DNA from: CAZSBB01 sp964605235
Lineage (GTDB): Bacteria; Planctomycetota; Phycisphaerae; Phycisphaerales; Phycisphaeraceae
DNA length: 64,000 nt
Reading direction: 5' to 3'
Assembly (NCBI GenBank): GCA_964605235.1
Contig: CAZSBB010000035.1
Span: 4,337 to 68,336 of the forward strand
Within the stretch, counting starts at the first letter, position 1; every line of letters begins with the position of its first letter. The notes under the pieces are model-generated. The model was given only the letters and a program-made list of their open reading frames with translations. It did not search any database and was not told the origin of the DNA. Below are positions 15,216 through 23,176 of this stretch, piece after piece. Made by a program: the position numbers and the translations under genes.

Positions 15216-16601
15216 TTACGCCAGCGCCAGCAACTGGCGCATCACGGCTTCCGTCGCGGGGATGGGACGCTCCTGCTCTTCCATGAAGTCCCAGAGCTTG
15301 GTGACGGTCAGATAGCGCTGACAGGCGGGGTCGCTGACCTGTGGTTTGTGCTCGGCGGGCAGCCATTTCATCAGCGTGAAGGCGATGTAGAGCCAGTCCA
15401 GCCGGTCGCGGTGCTCCATGGCGTAGCCGGCGACCTGCTGCCAGTTCGCCAGCGTGCGCTCATGCATGTACTGCCGGAGCCGGCGGGCATGTTCGAGCAC
15501 CACCGGGTCGGGCAGATGCCGCGCCAGCAGCGCCAGGCCGTCGTACTCCCGCGCCATCAGGTAAGGCCAGGCGCGATGCTGTATGTCCGCATCGCCCACG
15601 CCCGCTTGTTCCAGTGCATCCGGAACGTGCTCGACGGCTTCCCCCTGCAGCGCCCGGCTGAGCGTGCCCAGTTGTTCCGCGAAACTGTCGATGCCTGGCT
15701 CGAATGCTTCATACACCACGCCATCCACCCCCAGCTTGCGGAAGGTGGCGATATCCTGCAGCAGCGCCCCGGTGTTGGGTTGCGGGCAGCTCATGGTGCT
15801 TTGCATCATCAGGTTCTCAAACACATACAGCTGGCCTTTGAACGCGCTGCGCCATTCCGTCAAGCGGTCCAGCAGATAGCGATTGATCGGCGCCCTTGCA
15901 GCGCGGGGGTCCGCCGCGGCTTCCATTTCTTCCACTTTGCTCAGCGGATGGTCCTGGCCCAGCGCCGCCCAGCGCCAGCGCAGATGCAGGTCGAACATCA
16001 CCGCGTCGATCTCGCTGAACACCGCCATGTCGCGCGGCAGGGAGAACCGGCGCACGTAGCTGATGAAGTGCAGCGTCAGCCGTCGGCCGCGCCGGGCTTC
16101 ATCCACCGCGATCTCCAGCAGCGGCTGCCATTGCTCCACGGCATTGAGCTTGCGGCAGGCGGCGCACTGGCACAGCAACGCGCCGTCGGCGGTCGCCAGC
16201 AGCACCTGGTCGCCGTCCTGAACCTGCTGGGCGTAGTACCGCCGGGCGCCTTCGCGGAAACGGCGCAGGCCCTGGGCGTCATGCACGCACAGGCGGGTTT
16301 CGCACGCGAGCTGCGGGGTGCGCGGCCGGCCTTGCTCGTCCTTGGCGAAGCACAGCGAGGGACACCCGGGCAGAAACGCCAGCGAGGTGTACACGTAATG
16401 CACCAGCGTCAGCCCCAGCTCCCGGCAACGTCGGCGAATCAGCCGCTCGAAGCCGCGATAGCCATATTCCGGATGCACCACCAGCGTGTTCATCCGCCAT
16501 TGCCGCATGCGCTCGAGCAGGCGTTCGACCTGCTCGGGCGTATGCCGCGCCAGGGATTCGCAGACATTGATGCCCCGGATCGACATGGGCGTGGTGGACA
16601 T
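15216..16601 (-). CDS. DUF4838-like / glycoside-hydrolase-type barrel protein
   Basis: About 461 residues from ATG 16601; a longer frame to 16733 runs into the next gene and lacks family character. The opening (MSIRGINVCESLARHTPEQVERLLERM, WRMNTLVVHPEYGYRGFE) looks like the start of a TIM barrel. The middle has the cysteine cluster CQCAAC, as seen in DUF4838 proteins related to alpha-glucuronidases and hexosaminidases. No signal peptide is visible. A carbohydrate-related role is likely but the substrate is unknown. It lies downstream of the glycosyltransferase operon, on the same strand. Confidence 0.65.
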   Translation of the reverse strand: MSTTPMSIRGINVCESLARHTPEQVERLLERMRQWRMNTLVVHPEYGYRGFERLIRRRCRELGLTLVHYVYTSLAFLPGCPSLCFAKDEQGRPRTPQLACETRLCVHDAQGLRRFREGARRYYAQQVQDGDQVLLATADGALLCQCAACRKLNAVEQWQPLLEIAVDEARRGRRLTLHFISYVRRFSLPRDMAVFSEIDAVMFDLHLRWRWAALGQDHPLSKVEEMEAAADPRAARAPINRYLLDRLTEWRSAFKGQLYVFENLMMQSTMSCPQPNTGALLQDIATFRKLGVDGVVYEAFEPGIDSFAEQLGTLSRALQGEAVEHVPDALEQAGVGDADIQHRAWPYLMAREYDGLALLARHLPDPVVLEHARRLRQYMHERTLANWQQVAGYAMEHRDRLDWLYIAFTLMKWLPAEHKPQVSDPACQRYLTVTKLWDFMEEQERPIPATEAVMRQLLALA

Positions 16602-16702
16602 GGTTCCAGCAGCTCCAGGCGCGAGCGTCGGCCGCGAACCGGGCGGGCTGGCCGAACTCAGCGCGCGAATTGTACCGCTGCGGCGGGGTGTGTCTCGGGA
16701 CG

Positions 16703-17815
16703 CTAGCTGACCATTCCACGCACCAACATCCACCAGCCGCGCAGCAGCGGATTACCCACATAACGCAGCAGCGCCGGTTGCCGGCCGGGCAGCTCCACCG
16801 CGCTGGCGAAGTTGCCCATGAACTGCCGATCGTTGATTTGTCGCGCCGCCTGCAACGCCCGCCGCCGCCGCGACAGGTGCCGCCAGACACTCGGCCGCAG
16901 CAGGTTGCCCATGGCGCGCAGCTTCGCCGGCAGCGCGCCCACGCTGGTTGCCCACGCCAGCAGCCCCAGCTCCATCATCACCAGCGCCGGGAGCAACAGC
17001 AGCAAGGTGGACCAGCGGTAAAACGACAACAGCAACCACCAGCGGTTGCGCTCCAGGTGATAGCAATGCCGTGCCGGGACATCCATTCGGCCGTGATGCC
17101 AGACCACGCTGGTCGGCACATAGCGCACGGCATGCCCCACCAGCCGCAGACGCCAGCCCAGATCGACGTCTTCCATGTACAGGAAGAAACGCGGATCGAA
17201 CAGCTCGCCGGCCGTCGCGCCGGGTAAGTTGGTCAGCGCCGCGGTGCGCAGCAGCACCGCCGCCCCGGAAGGAAAGTCCAGCTCATCCGCTTGATTGAAC
17301 TGCGGCTGCTCCGCGCGCTGGCCGAGCCCGCGCGTGAAGCCAAAGCCCAGAAAATGGCTGCGATTGCCGGCGGAATTGAGCAGCGCCGGCTGCGTGCCAT
17401 GCAGCAGGAGCTTCGGTTGCGTGGCGGCGATGCGCGCGTCGTCCCGCATCGGTGTCAGCAGCGGTTCCAGAAAGCCCGGCTCCACCTCGGTGTCCTGATT
17501 GAGCAGCAGCAGCCAGCGCGTGCGTGGGCGTTGCTGCACAATCCACCGCCAGCCCGCTTCGTTTCCGCCGGCAAAGCCCAGATTCCGGTGCAGCCGAACC
17601 AGCGCCAGCCCGGGGTATTGCTCTGCCGCGAGGGTCGCGGCGTCATCCGGCGAAGCATTGTCCACCACCACCACCTGCCCCGGCCGCAGGCGTGATTCAC
17701 TGGCGAACAGGCTGTGCAGACAGCGCGACAGCAACGCCCCCGCGCGGTACGCGACAATCAGCACCGTGACGGCGGCGGCTTCCGCAGATGGGCTGGCGCA
17801 GTCGCTGTCCTGCAC
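16703..17815 (-). CDS. Glycosyltransferase family 2 (rhamnosyltransferase-like)
   Basis: 370 residues. GT2 features: nucleotide-sugar strand VTVLIVAYRAG, VVVDNASPDD, NLGFAGGNEAGWRW, LLLLNQDTEVEP as the DxD-like motif, and FLYMEDVDLGWRLRLVGH as the acceptor/base segment typical of WbbL-like rhamnosyltransferases. Two hydrophobic helices near residues 265-290 may anchor it. It is the last gene of a three-gene operon with a DUF2304 protein and a second GT2. It probably adds a sugar during surface polysaccharide synthesis. Confidence 0.88.
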   Translation of the reverse strand: MQDSDCASPSAEAAAVTVLIVAYRAGALLSRCLHSLFASESRLRPGQVVVVDNASPDDAATLAAEQYPGLALVRLHRNLGFAGGNEAGWRWIVQQRPRTRWLLLLNQDTEVEPGFLEPLLTPMRDDARIAATQPKLLLHGTQPALLNSAGNRSHFLGFGFTRGLGQRAEQPQFNQADELDFPSGAAVLLRTAALTNLPGATAGELFDPRFFLYMEDVDLGWRLRLVGHAVRYVPTSVVWHHGRMDVPARHCYHLERNRWWLLLSFYRWSTLLLLLPALVMMELGLLAWATSVGALPAKLRAMGNLLRPSVWRHLSRRRRALQAARQINDRQFMGNFASAVELPGRQPALLRYVGNPLLRGWWMLVRGMVS

Positions 17816-17821
17816 GCGCGC

Positions 17822-18184
17822 TTACTCCTGCCGCGGCGCGGTGTTGGTCGGGGATTGCAGATTCTGTTGCTCCAGCAGAATGCCCGTGAGCTGCGCCAAC
17901 GCGGCAATCTGGCGCTGCTGCACGCTGACGATCGACAGCAGCTTGAGCAACAGCAACACCGTGAACACCCCCAGCGCCATCACCAGCAGCGTGGCTTTTT
18001 CAATCTGCAGCACGCTCTCGGCCCACACCACCGCATCGGGCCAGACCACCAGCAGCAGCACCGGCAGCCCGAGCGTCAGGAACAGCAGCACATAGCGTTC
18101 CTTAAGCCGCTGGGCGCGCAGGCTGCGCAGGGTGAGCAGGGAAAGCACGACGACAAACAGCACAAGGATGAGGCTGCGAATCAT
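17822..18184 (-). CDS. DUF2304 family small membrane protein
   Basis: 120 residues with three hydrophobic helices (residues 1-18, 31-53 and 65-90) and a polar glutamine-rich tail. The pattern matches DUF2304, which is often encoded beside DPM1-like glycosyltransferases, as it is here. Its ATG overlaps the stop of the upstream GT2 gene by four bases (ATGA), so translation is coupled. The function of the family is not established; it may help a polyprenyl-phosphate sugar cycle at the membrane. Confidence 0.85.
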   Translation of the reverse strand: MIRSLILVLFVVVLSLLTLRSLRAQRLKERYVLLFLTLGLPVLLLVVWPDAVVWAESVLQIEKATLLVMALGVFTVLLLLKLLSIVSVQQRQIAALAQLTGILLEQQNLQSPTNTAPRQE

Positions 18185-18930
18185 GGGGCGTTGACCTTAT
18201 CCTGAGGCCAGGGCTGGCGCATGGTGTCCAGCAGCAGGGCGGTGGCGACTTTGATGACATAAAACACGCCGCGCAGCATGGGAATGCTGGTTTGGCCGGT
18301 GGTGCGCTGTTCCATATGCACGGGCAACTCGGCGATGGCAAAGCCTGCCCGCAGCAGCAGCAGCACGACCTCCGGCTCGGGGTAGTCGTCGGGATACCAA
18401 TGGGCGAAGGCATGAATCACCCGCCGATTGGCGACCCGAAAGCCGCTGGTCACATCGGTGAACCACTTGCCGCCCAGCATGCTGATCCACGTGCGCAGGA
18501 TGCGAATGCCCAGCATGCGCGAGAACGTCTGGCTGTAGTCGTCCGGGCGCAGGAAGCGGGAGCCGATCACCAGGTCCGCCCCGGTGTCCTGCGCGTGTTG
18601 CAGCAGGCGCCGGACTTCGCTGGGCGGATGCTGACCATCGCCGTCCACCTGCACCGCCAGGTCGTAGCCGTGCATCGCGGCATAGCGGTAGCCCGTCTGC
18701 ATCGCGCCGCCGATGCCCAGGTTGAACGGCAGGCTGACCACGACCGCGTCGGCGGGCACCAGGCGCGGGGTGGCGTCGGTGGAGCCGTCGTCGATCACCA
18801 GCACATCGGCTTCGGGCAGTTCCCGGCGGAGGTTCTCCACCACCCGCCCGATGGAGCCGGACTCATTGAACGCGGGCACAATGACCAGACAGCGCGGCAG
18901 CTTGGCAGGTTGTGTGGGAGATTCACCCAT
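18181..18930 (-). CDS. GT2 polyprenol-phosphate mannosyltransferase-like
   Basis: About 249 residues from ATG 18930. The sequence CLVIVPAFNESGSIGRVVENL, VLVIDDGSTDATP and the metal/nucleotide motif QVDGDGQHPP identify a DPM1/GtrB-like GT2, which moves a sugar from a nucleotide donor to a polyprenyl phosphate. A frame open to 19137 exists only because it runs through an inverted repeat (18998-19115), so the longer start is rejected. It is followed with overlap by the DUF2304 gene and then a second GT2. Confidence 0.88.
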   Translation of the reverse strand: MGESPTQPAKLPRCLVIVPAFNESGSIGRVVENLRRELPEADVLVIDDGSTDATPRLVPADAVVVSLPFNLGIGGAMQTGYRYAAMHGYDLAVQVDGDGQHPPSEVRRLLQHAQDTGADLVIGSRFLRPDDYSQTFSRMLGIRILRTWISMLGGKWFTDVTSGFRVANRRVIHAFAHWYPDDYPEPEVVLLLLRAGFAIAELPVHMEQRTTGQTSIPMLRGVFYVIKVATALLLDTMRQPWPQDKVNAP

Positions 18931-18997
18931 CGCCGGCATCAGGATAGCCGAAGGGCCGCCACGCGGGAATATGCTGGACCTGCCCAGCGGTTGGCTG

Positions 18998-19115
18998 GTA
19001 CGAGCCGGAAGTGTCAGCGACGGGCAGGGCGCGTGGTGAGCGAGCGCCATCCGGTAAATTCCCAGGTGTGTGGTCGACGAGCGCCTTGCCCGTCGCTGAC
19101 GCTTCCGGCTCGTAC
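18998..19115. repeat. Long inverted repeat, family F (GAGCCGGAAGCGT type), copy 1
   Basis: Arms 18998-19032 and 19081-19115 are reverse complements over 35 bases with two mismatches. The core is CGAGCCGGAAG-GTCAGCGACGGG, and the loop is 48 bases. It lies in the divergent region between the GT2 gene (minus) and the 19207 gene (plus). The same core recurs at 47430-47549. Confidence 0.85.
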
Positions 19116-19206
19116 GTTCAGCACGTTCACCTGACATGGATTGACCCTGCCGCGCCGGTGCTTTACGCTGCTGACGCGAATGCCGGGGCAGGATGGGAAG
19201 TTGGCT

Positions 19207-19593
19207 ATGGGCGAGCGCAACAAGGTATTACTGGTCGGCCACTGCGGCCCGGACGCGTACATGCTGCGCAGCAAGATGCGCCAGCTTTTCCCCGCCGCCA
19301 CGGTGGAACTGGTCAATGACGATCAGACGCTCAATCAGCAGGCGGACGGGCAAACGCTGCTGCTGGTCAACCGTGTGCTCGACGGTGCGTTTGCCGTGGG
19401 TGACGGCGTCAGCCTGATTCGCCAGCAGCGTGCCGCCCACAACGGCGACGGCGCCGCGGCGATGCTGGTGTCCAACTTTCCTGAAGCTCAGGCCCAGGCG
19501 GTCGCGGCCGGGGCGCTGCCGGGGTTTGGTAAGGCGGAACTGGGAACAGCCGTGACGGAACAGCGGCTGCGCGAGGCCATGGATGCACATTGA
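19207..19593 (+). CDS. Unknown protein with response-regulator-like fold
   Basis: 128 residues beginning MGERNKVLLVGHCGPDAYMLRSKMRQLFP; GGGAAG lies upstream of ATG 19207. The alternation of strands and helices (KVLLVGHCG, TVELVND, TLLLVNRVLDG, AAAMLVSNFPEAQAQAVAAGALPGFGKAEL) resembles a CheY-like receiver. However, the acidic pocket and phosphorylated Asp of true receivers are not evident (the segment reads LLVNRVLDG). It overlaps the Nudix gene by 11 bases, so the two are probably made together. Function unknown. Confidence 0.65.
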   Translation: MGERNKVLLVGHCGPDAYMLRSKMRQLFPAATVELVNDDQTLNQQADGQTLLLVNRVLDGAFAVGDGVSLIRQQRAAHNGDGAAAMLVSNFPEAQAQAVAAGALPGFGKAELGTAVTEQRLREAMDAH

Positions 19594-20053
19594 CGAAAGC
19601 TGGTATCGCCCCGACCCCAAACTACCCGTGCGCCGGGTCACCGGCGGCGTGGTCTGTCGGGAAGAACGCGGCCACGTGCTGGTGGCGCTCTGCGGTGAAC
19701 GCAAGAAAAGCGATTTCATCCTGCCCAAAGGCGGCATCGAAGCCGGCGAAACGCTCGAACAAGCCGCCCGCCGGGAAATCCTCGAGGAAGCCGGCTTCGC
19801 CAAGCTGCAGTTGCTCGGCGAACTGGCGCGCATCGGGCGCATGAACTTCCGCAAGACCGTCTGGTCCGACTGCACCTACTTCCTGTTCTACACCGACGAG
19901 GTGGATGTCACCCCGCACGAGCACCAGCGTCATATTGAGCCGCGCTGGTTCCCCATCGACCTGCTCCCGCCGATCTTCTGGCCCGAGCAGCGCAAACTGC
20001 TGACCGACAACGTTGAGAAAATCATCGACCTGGTGCTGCATCGCCCGCGCTGA
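19583..20053 (+). CDS. Nudix hydrolase
   Basis: 156 residues. The complete Nudix box G-x5-E-x7-REUxEExGU is at residues 50-72 (GGIEAGETLEQ, ARREILEEAGF). The N-terminal segment RVTGGVVCREERGHVLVALCGE and the late segment IEPRWFPIDLLPP resemble diphosphoinositol-polyphosphate or Ap4A hydrolases. Such enzymes hydrolyse nucleoside diphosphate-linked compounds with Mg2+. The start overlaps the upstream gene. The substrate cannot be told from sequence. Confidence 0.9.
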   Translation: MHIDESWYRPDPKLPVRRVTGGVVCREERGHVLVALCGERKKSDFILPKGGIEAGETLEQAARREILEEAGFAKLQLLGELARIGRMNFRKTVWSDCTYFLFYTDEVDVTPHEHQRHIEPRWFPIDLLPPIFWPEQRKLLTDNVEKIIDLVLHRPR

Positions 20054-20065
20054 TGGAAAAGACTG

Positions 20066-20175
20066 TCACCACCGAGGCACAGAGAGCACAGAGGTGCAAT
20101 ACCATCGGCCGATCTGCATCACCTGCTGCTTCTCTCTGTGCGACCTGCTCGGTGTGCTCTGTGGCTCAGTGGTGA
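20066..20175. repeat. Inverted repeat, family B (CACAGAG type), copy 1
   Basis: Left arm TCACCACCGAGGCACAGAG from 20066; right arm from about 20131 to 20175 ends CTCAGTGGTGA. The arms are imperfect reverse complements with periodic CACAGAG/CTCTGTG units. It lies just after the Nudix stop codon. Related elements: 43949-44061, 45591-45852, 48338-48452. Confidence 0.8.
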
Positions 20176-20236
20176 AATGCCGGGCCACAACCGAGCGCTC
20201 CCGCCGCACTGCATCAACCGCAAGGGAATGACCGCC

Positions 20237-20704
20237 ATGCTGGCGACGATCGATCATGTCAACATCGTGGTGCGCGACCTGGAAACCATGGTGCGGTTCT
20301 ACCGCGATGTGCTGGGGATGGCCGTCACCAAGCGCGCGACCATCACCGGCAACTGGATCGAACAGGTCGTCGGGCTCAAGGATGTCGAAGCGCATGTGGT
20401 GTACCTCGACCTGCCGGCCGGCCCGCGTCTGGAACTGATCCAATACGTCCGCCCAGTCGGCACAGAGCCTGCAGGATTGGACCTGCCCAACACCCTGGGG
20501 CTGCGGCATCTGGCGTTCCGGGTGGAGGACATTGACGCTGTAGCGGCGCGGCTGACCGCAGCCGGGGTGAAGTTTTTCTCACCCGTGCAGACCGTGCCCG
20601 ACAGCCAGGTGACCTACGCCGGCTCGGTGCGCAAACGGCTGGTGTACTTCGCGGATCCTGAAGGCACGCTGCTGGAACTGTGTTCGTACCGCACGCTTGG
20701 GTGA
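20237..20704 (+). CDS. VOC (glyoxalase/bleomycin-resistance) superfamily protein
   Basis: About 155 residues from ATG 20237, which is preceded by AAGGGA at a good distance; upstream ATG 20228 and a frame to 20138 are less likely because the latter runs through the family B repeat. Two beta-alpha-beta modules are visible: TIDHVNIVVRDLETMVRFYRDVLGM and LGLRHLAFRVEDIDAVAARL. Possible metal ligands are His in TIDHVN, His in LRHLAF and Glu in PEGTLLELCSY. Members include methylmalonyl-CoA epimerases and dioxygenases; the substrate is unknown. Confidence 0.88.
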   Translation: MLATIDHVNIVVRDLETMVRFYRDVLGMAVTKRATITGNWIEQVVGLKDVEAHVVYLDLPAGPRLELIQYVRPVGTEPAGLDLPNTLGLRHLAFRVEDIDAVAARLTAAGVKFFSPVQTVPDSQVTYAGSVRKRLVYFADPEGTLLELCSYRTLG

Positions 20705-20722
20705 TGCGGCCGCGCTCGGTGG

Positions 20723-23083
20723 TTACGGCGCGGCATGCACGATGAAGCTCACCTCGGCGGCGCCGGGGATGACCTCATGCCAGGGCGAAGTGGTTGCCGG
20801 TTGCAGGCCGCGCTGTGGCGCGGGGCGGAAGTGCTCAGGCACGCGCACGCGCCGGGGCAGGGCGGGCGCCGGGCCGCGCAGGGTCAGCCGCGCCGAGTTG
20901 TGGTCTTGCATTTCGACCTGCACTTCCACCTGCCCACCCGGCACGCGCAGCCGGCGCCAGGCGGTGGTGCCGTTGGCGACCAGCCAGGGCCACGGCAGCG
21001 CGCCCATCAACACCACCGCGCCTTTTTCCTGTTCGTGGTACAGGGCATTGATGAGCATCTGCTGTAAGCGCCCGTTGCCGCTGCCGTTGGGTTGCCACGG
21101 GTTGAACGCCGGCTCGTGCGGGGCATAGCGTTCCTGCACGGAGAACGTGTCGTTCGCCATGCCGTAGCGCAGCACCGTCAGCAGCGTGAGGAAGGCTTTT
21201 TTCCATTGGCCTTGCCGCAGGTAGACATCCTGCCAGAGCAATTCATTGACGCCGATGTACATGACATGCGGCGTCATCGGCGCGGTGAAAGGTCCCCACG
21301 CGGCATGGGTTTCCATGTGGTTGATGTACGCCGGCCAGGCGGGATGATCCGCCGCCACCGCGCCGCAGAACAGCAGATGCGCCGCCCCGCACAGCACATC
21401 GAAGCCGGGGTAGATGTACTCGTCCGCCCGGCCGGTGGGCAGCGCCCGGCGGATGTTGCCGTCCGGCTCTGCCATCGCGGTGAGCGCCCGCGTGATGCGC
21501 CGGCGATAGTCCGCGCAGAATGCCGTCAGCTCCGTTGCCTGCGGATCGTCGAGCGACACGAGCAATTGCGCAGCCCGCGCCAGCCCCCAGTAGGTGTACG
21601 CATCGGTGATGGCGTACGCCAACCCCACATCGCCATCGGTCGCCCGGCCAAACGGCATCAAACCCGACGCCAATGGCTCCGTGCCATCAGGCGCGATGCA
21701 GCGCGTGGCGAGCAACTGCGTGCGAATCCAACTGACCGCCCGGCGAATGCGCGGCAAAAAGGTCGGCAGGAAATCCGCATCCTCCGCACACAACGCATAC
21801 TCGGCGGCCAACCCCAGCGCAGCACCGGTGGTGTTGAGCCAGCGCGGCCCCGTGGTGCCGATCGCGCCGTCCGCCGGCGCGAGGTCGCCTTCGGGCAGAC
21901 AACCGCCATCCTGAAAGCTGAACAGGTGCGCCAGCGCCTGCCGCACCGCAGTGGTGTGCCCCAGCCGCAGCAGTGGCATCAGCATAAAGCAGGCTTCCCA
22001 GGTCCAGACGTAGAACCGTTCGGACGAGCCGCCTTGCGTGGGCATCAGCGTGTCGTCGCCGGGGAAGGACGCGAGCAGTTGCAGCGTGGAAAGGCGCGTG
22101 GCGTCCAACGCAGCACCCAGCCGTTCGCTGGCGCACTCCAACTGCGCATGGGGCAGATCGCACCACTGGGACCAGTTTGTGACCGCTTGCGCCGGTGCAG
22201 TCACAGGATCGAGTTGATCGAGCAGCGCCAGCGCCGCCGGGCCGGCTTGCGTGGGTTCTGCCAGCAGAAGCAGCGAAAAGCTCGCCGTTGCGTTGGGCGC
22301 CAGCTCTGTCGTCAGTGTCAGCGCGGGGCCGGGTTCGCTCAGCAGCAGTTCGGGGCGAATGAAGCCCAGACGCTTGAGCTGCTCCTCATCCTCGCGCTGC
22401 GCCGGGCGTGTGGCGGGCGAGCCGTCGTACCACTGCGGTTGCCAGCTTCCGGGCACGAGCCGGGCGAAGCGCTGGCCCTCCAGCGTGAGGTAGCCCTGCT
22501 CCCACCCGCCGGCGGTGCAGTCGCGCCAGTTGTCGCGCGTCCATTGGTACGGCTCATAGTGGTAGGGGTCGGCATTGGCTTCCGGACGCTGATCGAGCTT
22601 GAGCCAGACCACCGGATGCCGCGTGGCTTTGCTGATGTTGCGCACGGTGAGTGTGACGGCAATGACCGCTTGCGCTGCATCGGGTGCGGGCAGCGCTGCA
22701 TATTGCACGGCATAATGCAGGCCGCGCCCCGGCGCGTCGGCGGTCACCACCGGATAGCGATCCTGCGCCAGCGTCATTCGCGTGGCGCGAAAGTCCACCA
22801 GCGCGGGGTTCTGCTCCAACGCCCACAGCAGCGCCCAGCGCGGCTGCGCCATCGCCGTGCGGGCGGGTTCCTCGGTGTCCAGACGCATGCCGCGGTACAC
22901 CCGCCGCTGCACCAGCGCCAGCGACGGCTCCACCTGCACGAAGCATGAACCATGCGGCGGCTGCACGGGTTGATGCGCGGTCATCGGCGGCGGCAAGCCC
23001 GGCTCGCGCCAGGCGCACAAGCTGGCCCAGGTCCATTGGTCCGCTTCCCGATAGCTGAGCAATTCGCGCATGTCGTGTTTCAT
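20723..23083 (-). CDS. Six-hairpin glycosidase-like protein (putative glycoside hydrolase)
   Basis: 786 residues. The N-terminal 300 residues are beta-rich and the C-terminal half has repeated helical hairpins with aromatic clusters (FYVWTWEACFMLMPLLRLGH, TDAYTYWGLARAAQLL, MYIGVNELLWQDVYLRQGQW). This suggests an (alpha/alpha)6 barrel as in amylo-alpha-1,6-glucosidases and related families. No signal peptide is visible. Acidic catalytic residues cannot be named with confidence. The divergent FGGY kinase gene starts 94 bases away, which fits a carbohydrate-use role for both. Confidence 0.72.
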   Translation of the reverse strand: MKHDMRELLSYREADQWTWASLCAWREPGLPPPMTAHQPVQPPHGSCFVQVEPSLALVQRRVYRGMRLDTEEPARTAMAQPRWALLWALEQNPALVDFRATRMTLAQDRYPVVTADAPGRGLHYAVQYAALPAPDAAQAVIAVTLTVRNISKATRHPVVWLKLDQRPEANADPYHYEPYQWTRDNWRDCTAGGWEQGYLTLEGQRFARLVPGSWQPQWYDGSPATRPAQREDEEQLKRLGFIRPELLLSEPGPALTLTTELAPNATASFSLLLLAEPTQAGPAALALLDQLDPVTAPAQAVTNWSQWCDLPHAQLECASERLGAALDATRLSTLQLLASFPGDDTLMPTQGGSSERFYVWTWEACFMLMPLLRLGHTTAVRQALAHLFSFQDGGCLPEGDLAPADGAIGTTGPRWLNTTGAALGLAAEYALCAEDADFLPTFLPRIRRAVSWIRTQLLATRCIAPDGTEPLASGLMPFGRATDGDVGLAYAITDAYTYWGLARAAQLLVSLDDPQATELTAFCADYRRRITRALTAMAEPDGNIRRALPTGRADEYIYPGFDVLCGAAHLLFCGAVAADHPAWPAYINHMETHAAWGPFTAPMTPHVMYIGVNELLWQDVYLRQGQWKKAFLTLLTVLRYGMANDTFSVQERYAPHEPAFNPWQPNGSGNGRLQQMLINALYHEQEKGAVVLMGALPWPWLVANGTTAWRRLRVPGGQVEVQVEMQDHNSARLTLRGPAPALPRRVRVPEHFRPAPQRGLQPATTSPWHEVIPGAAEVSFIVHAAP

Positions 23084-23176
23084 CCGATGGCGATTGGACG
23101 ATCATACGTCGCGGCTGCCCGTCGGCTGCGGGAGCAGATGAAATTTAACCGGCACGCCGGCGGCTAGACTGTCGGC

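Noticed and set aside
18931..19137. Longer N-terminus of the DPM1-like GT2 protein
   Set aside because: The extra 69 residues are encoded by the family F inverted repeat and have no GT2 features.
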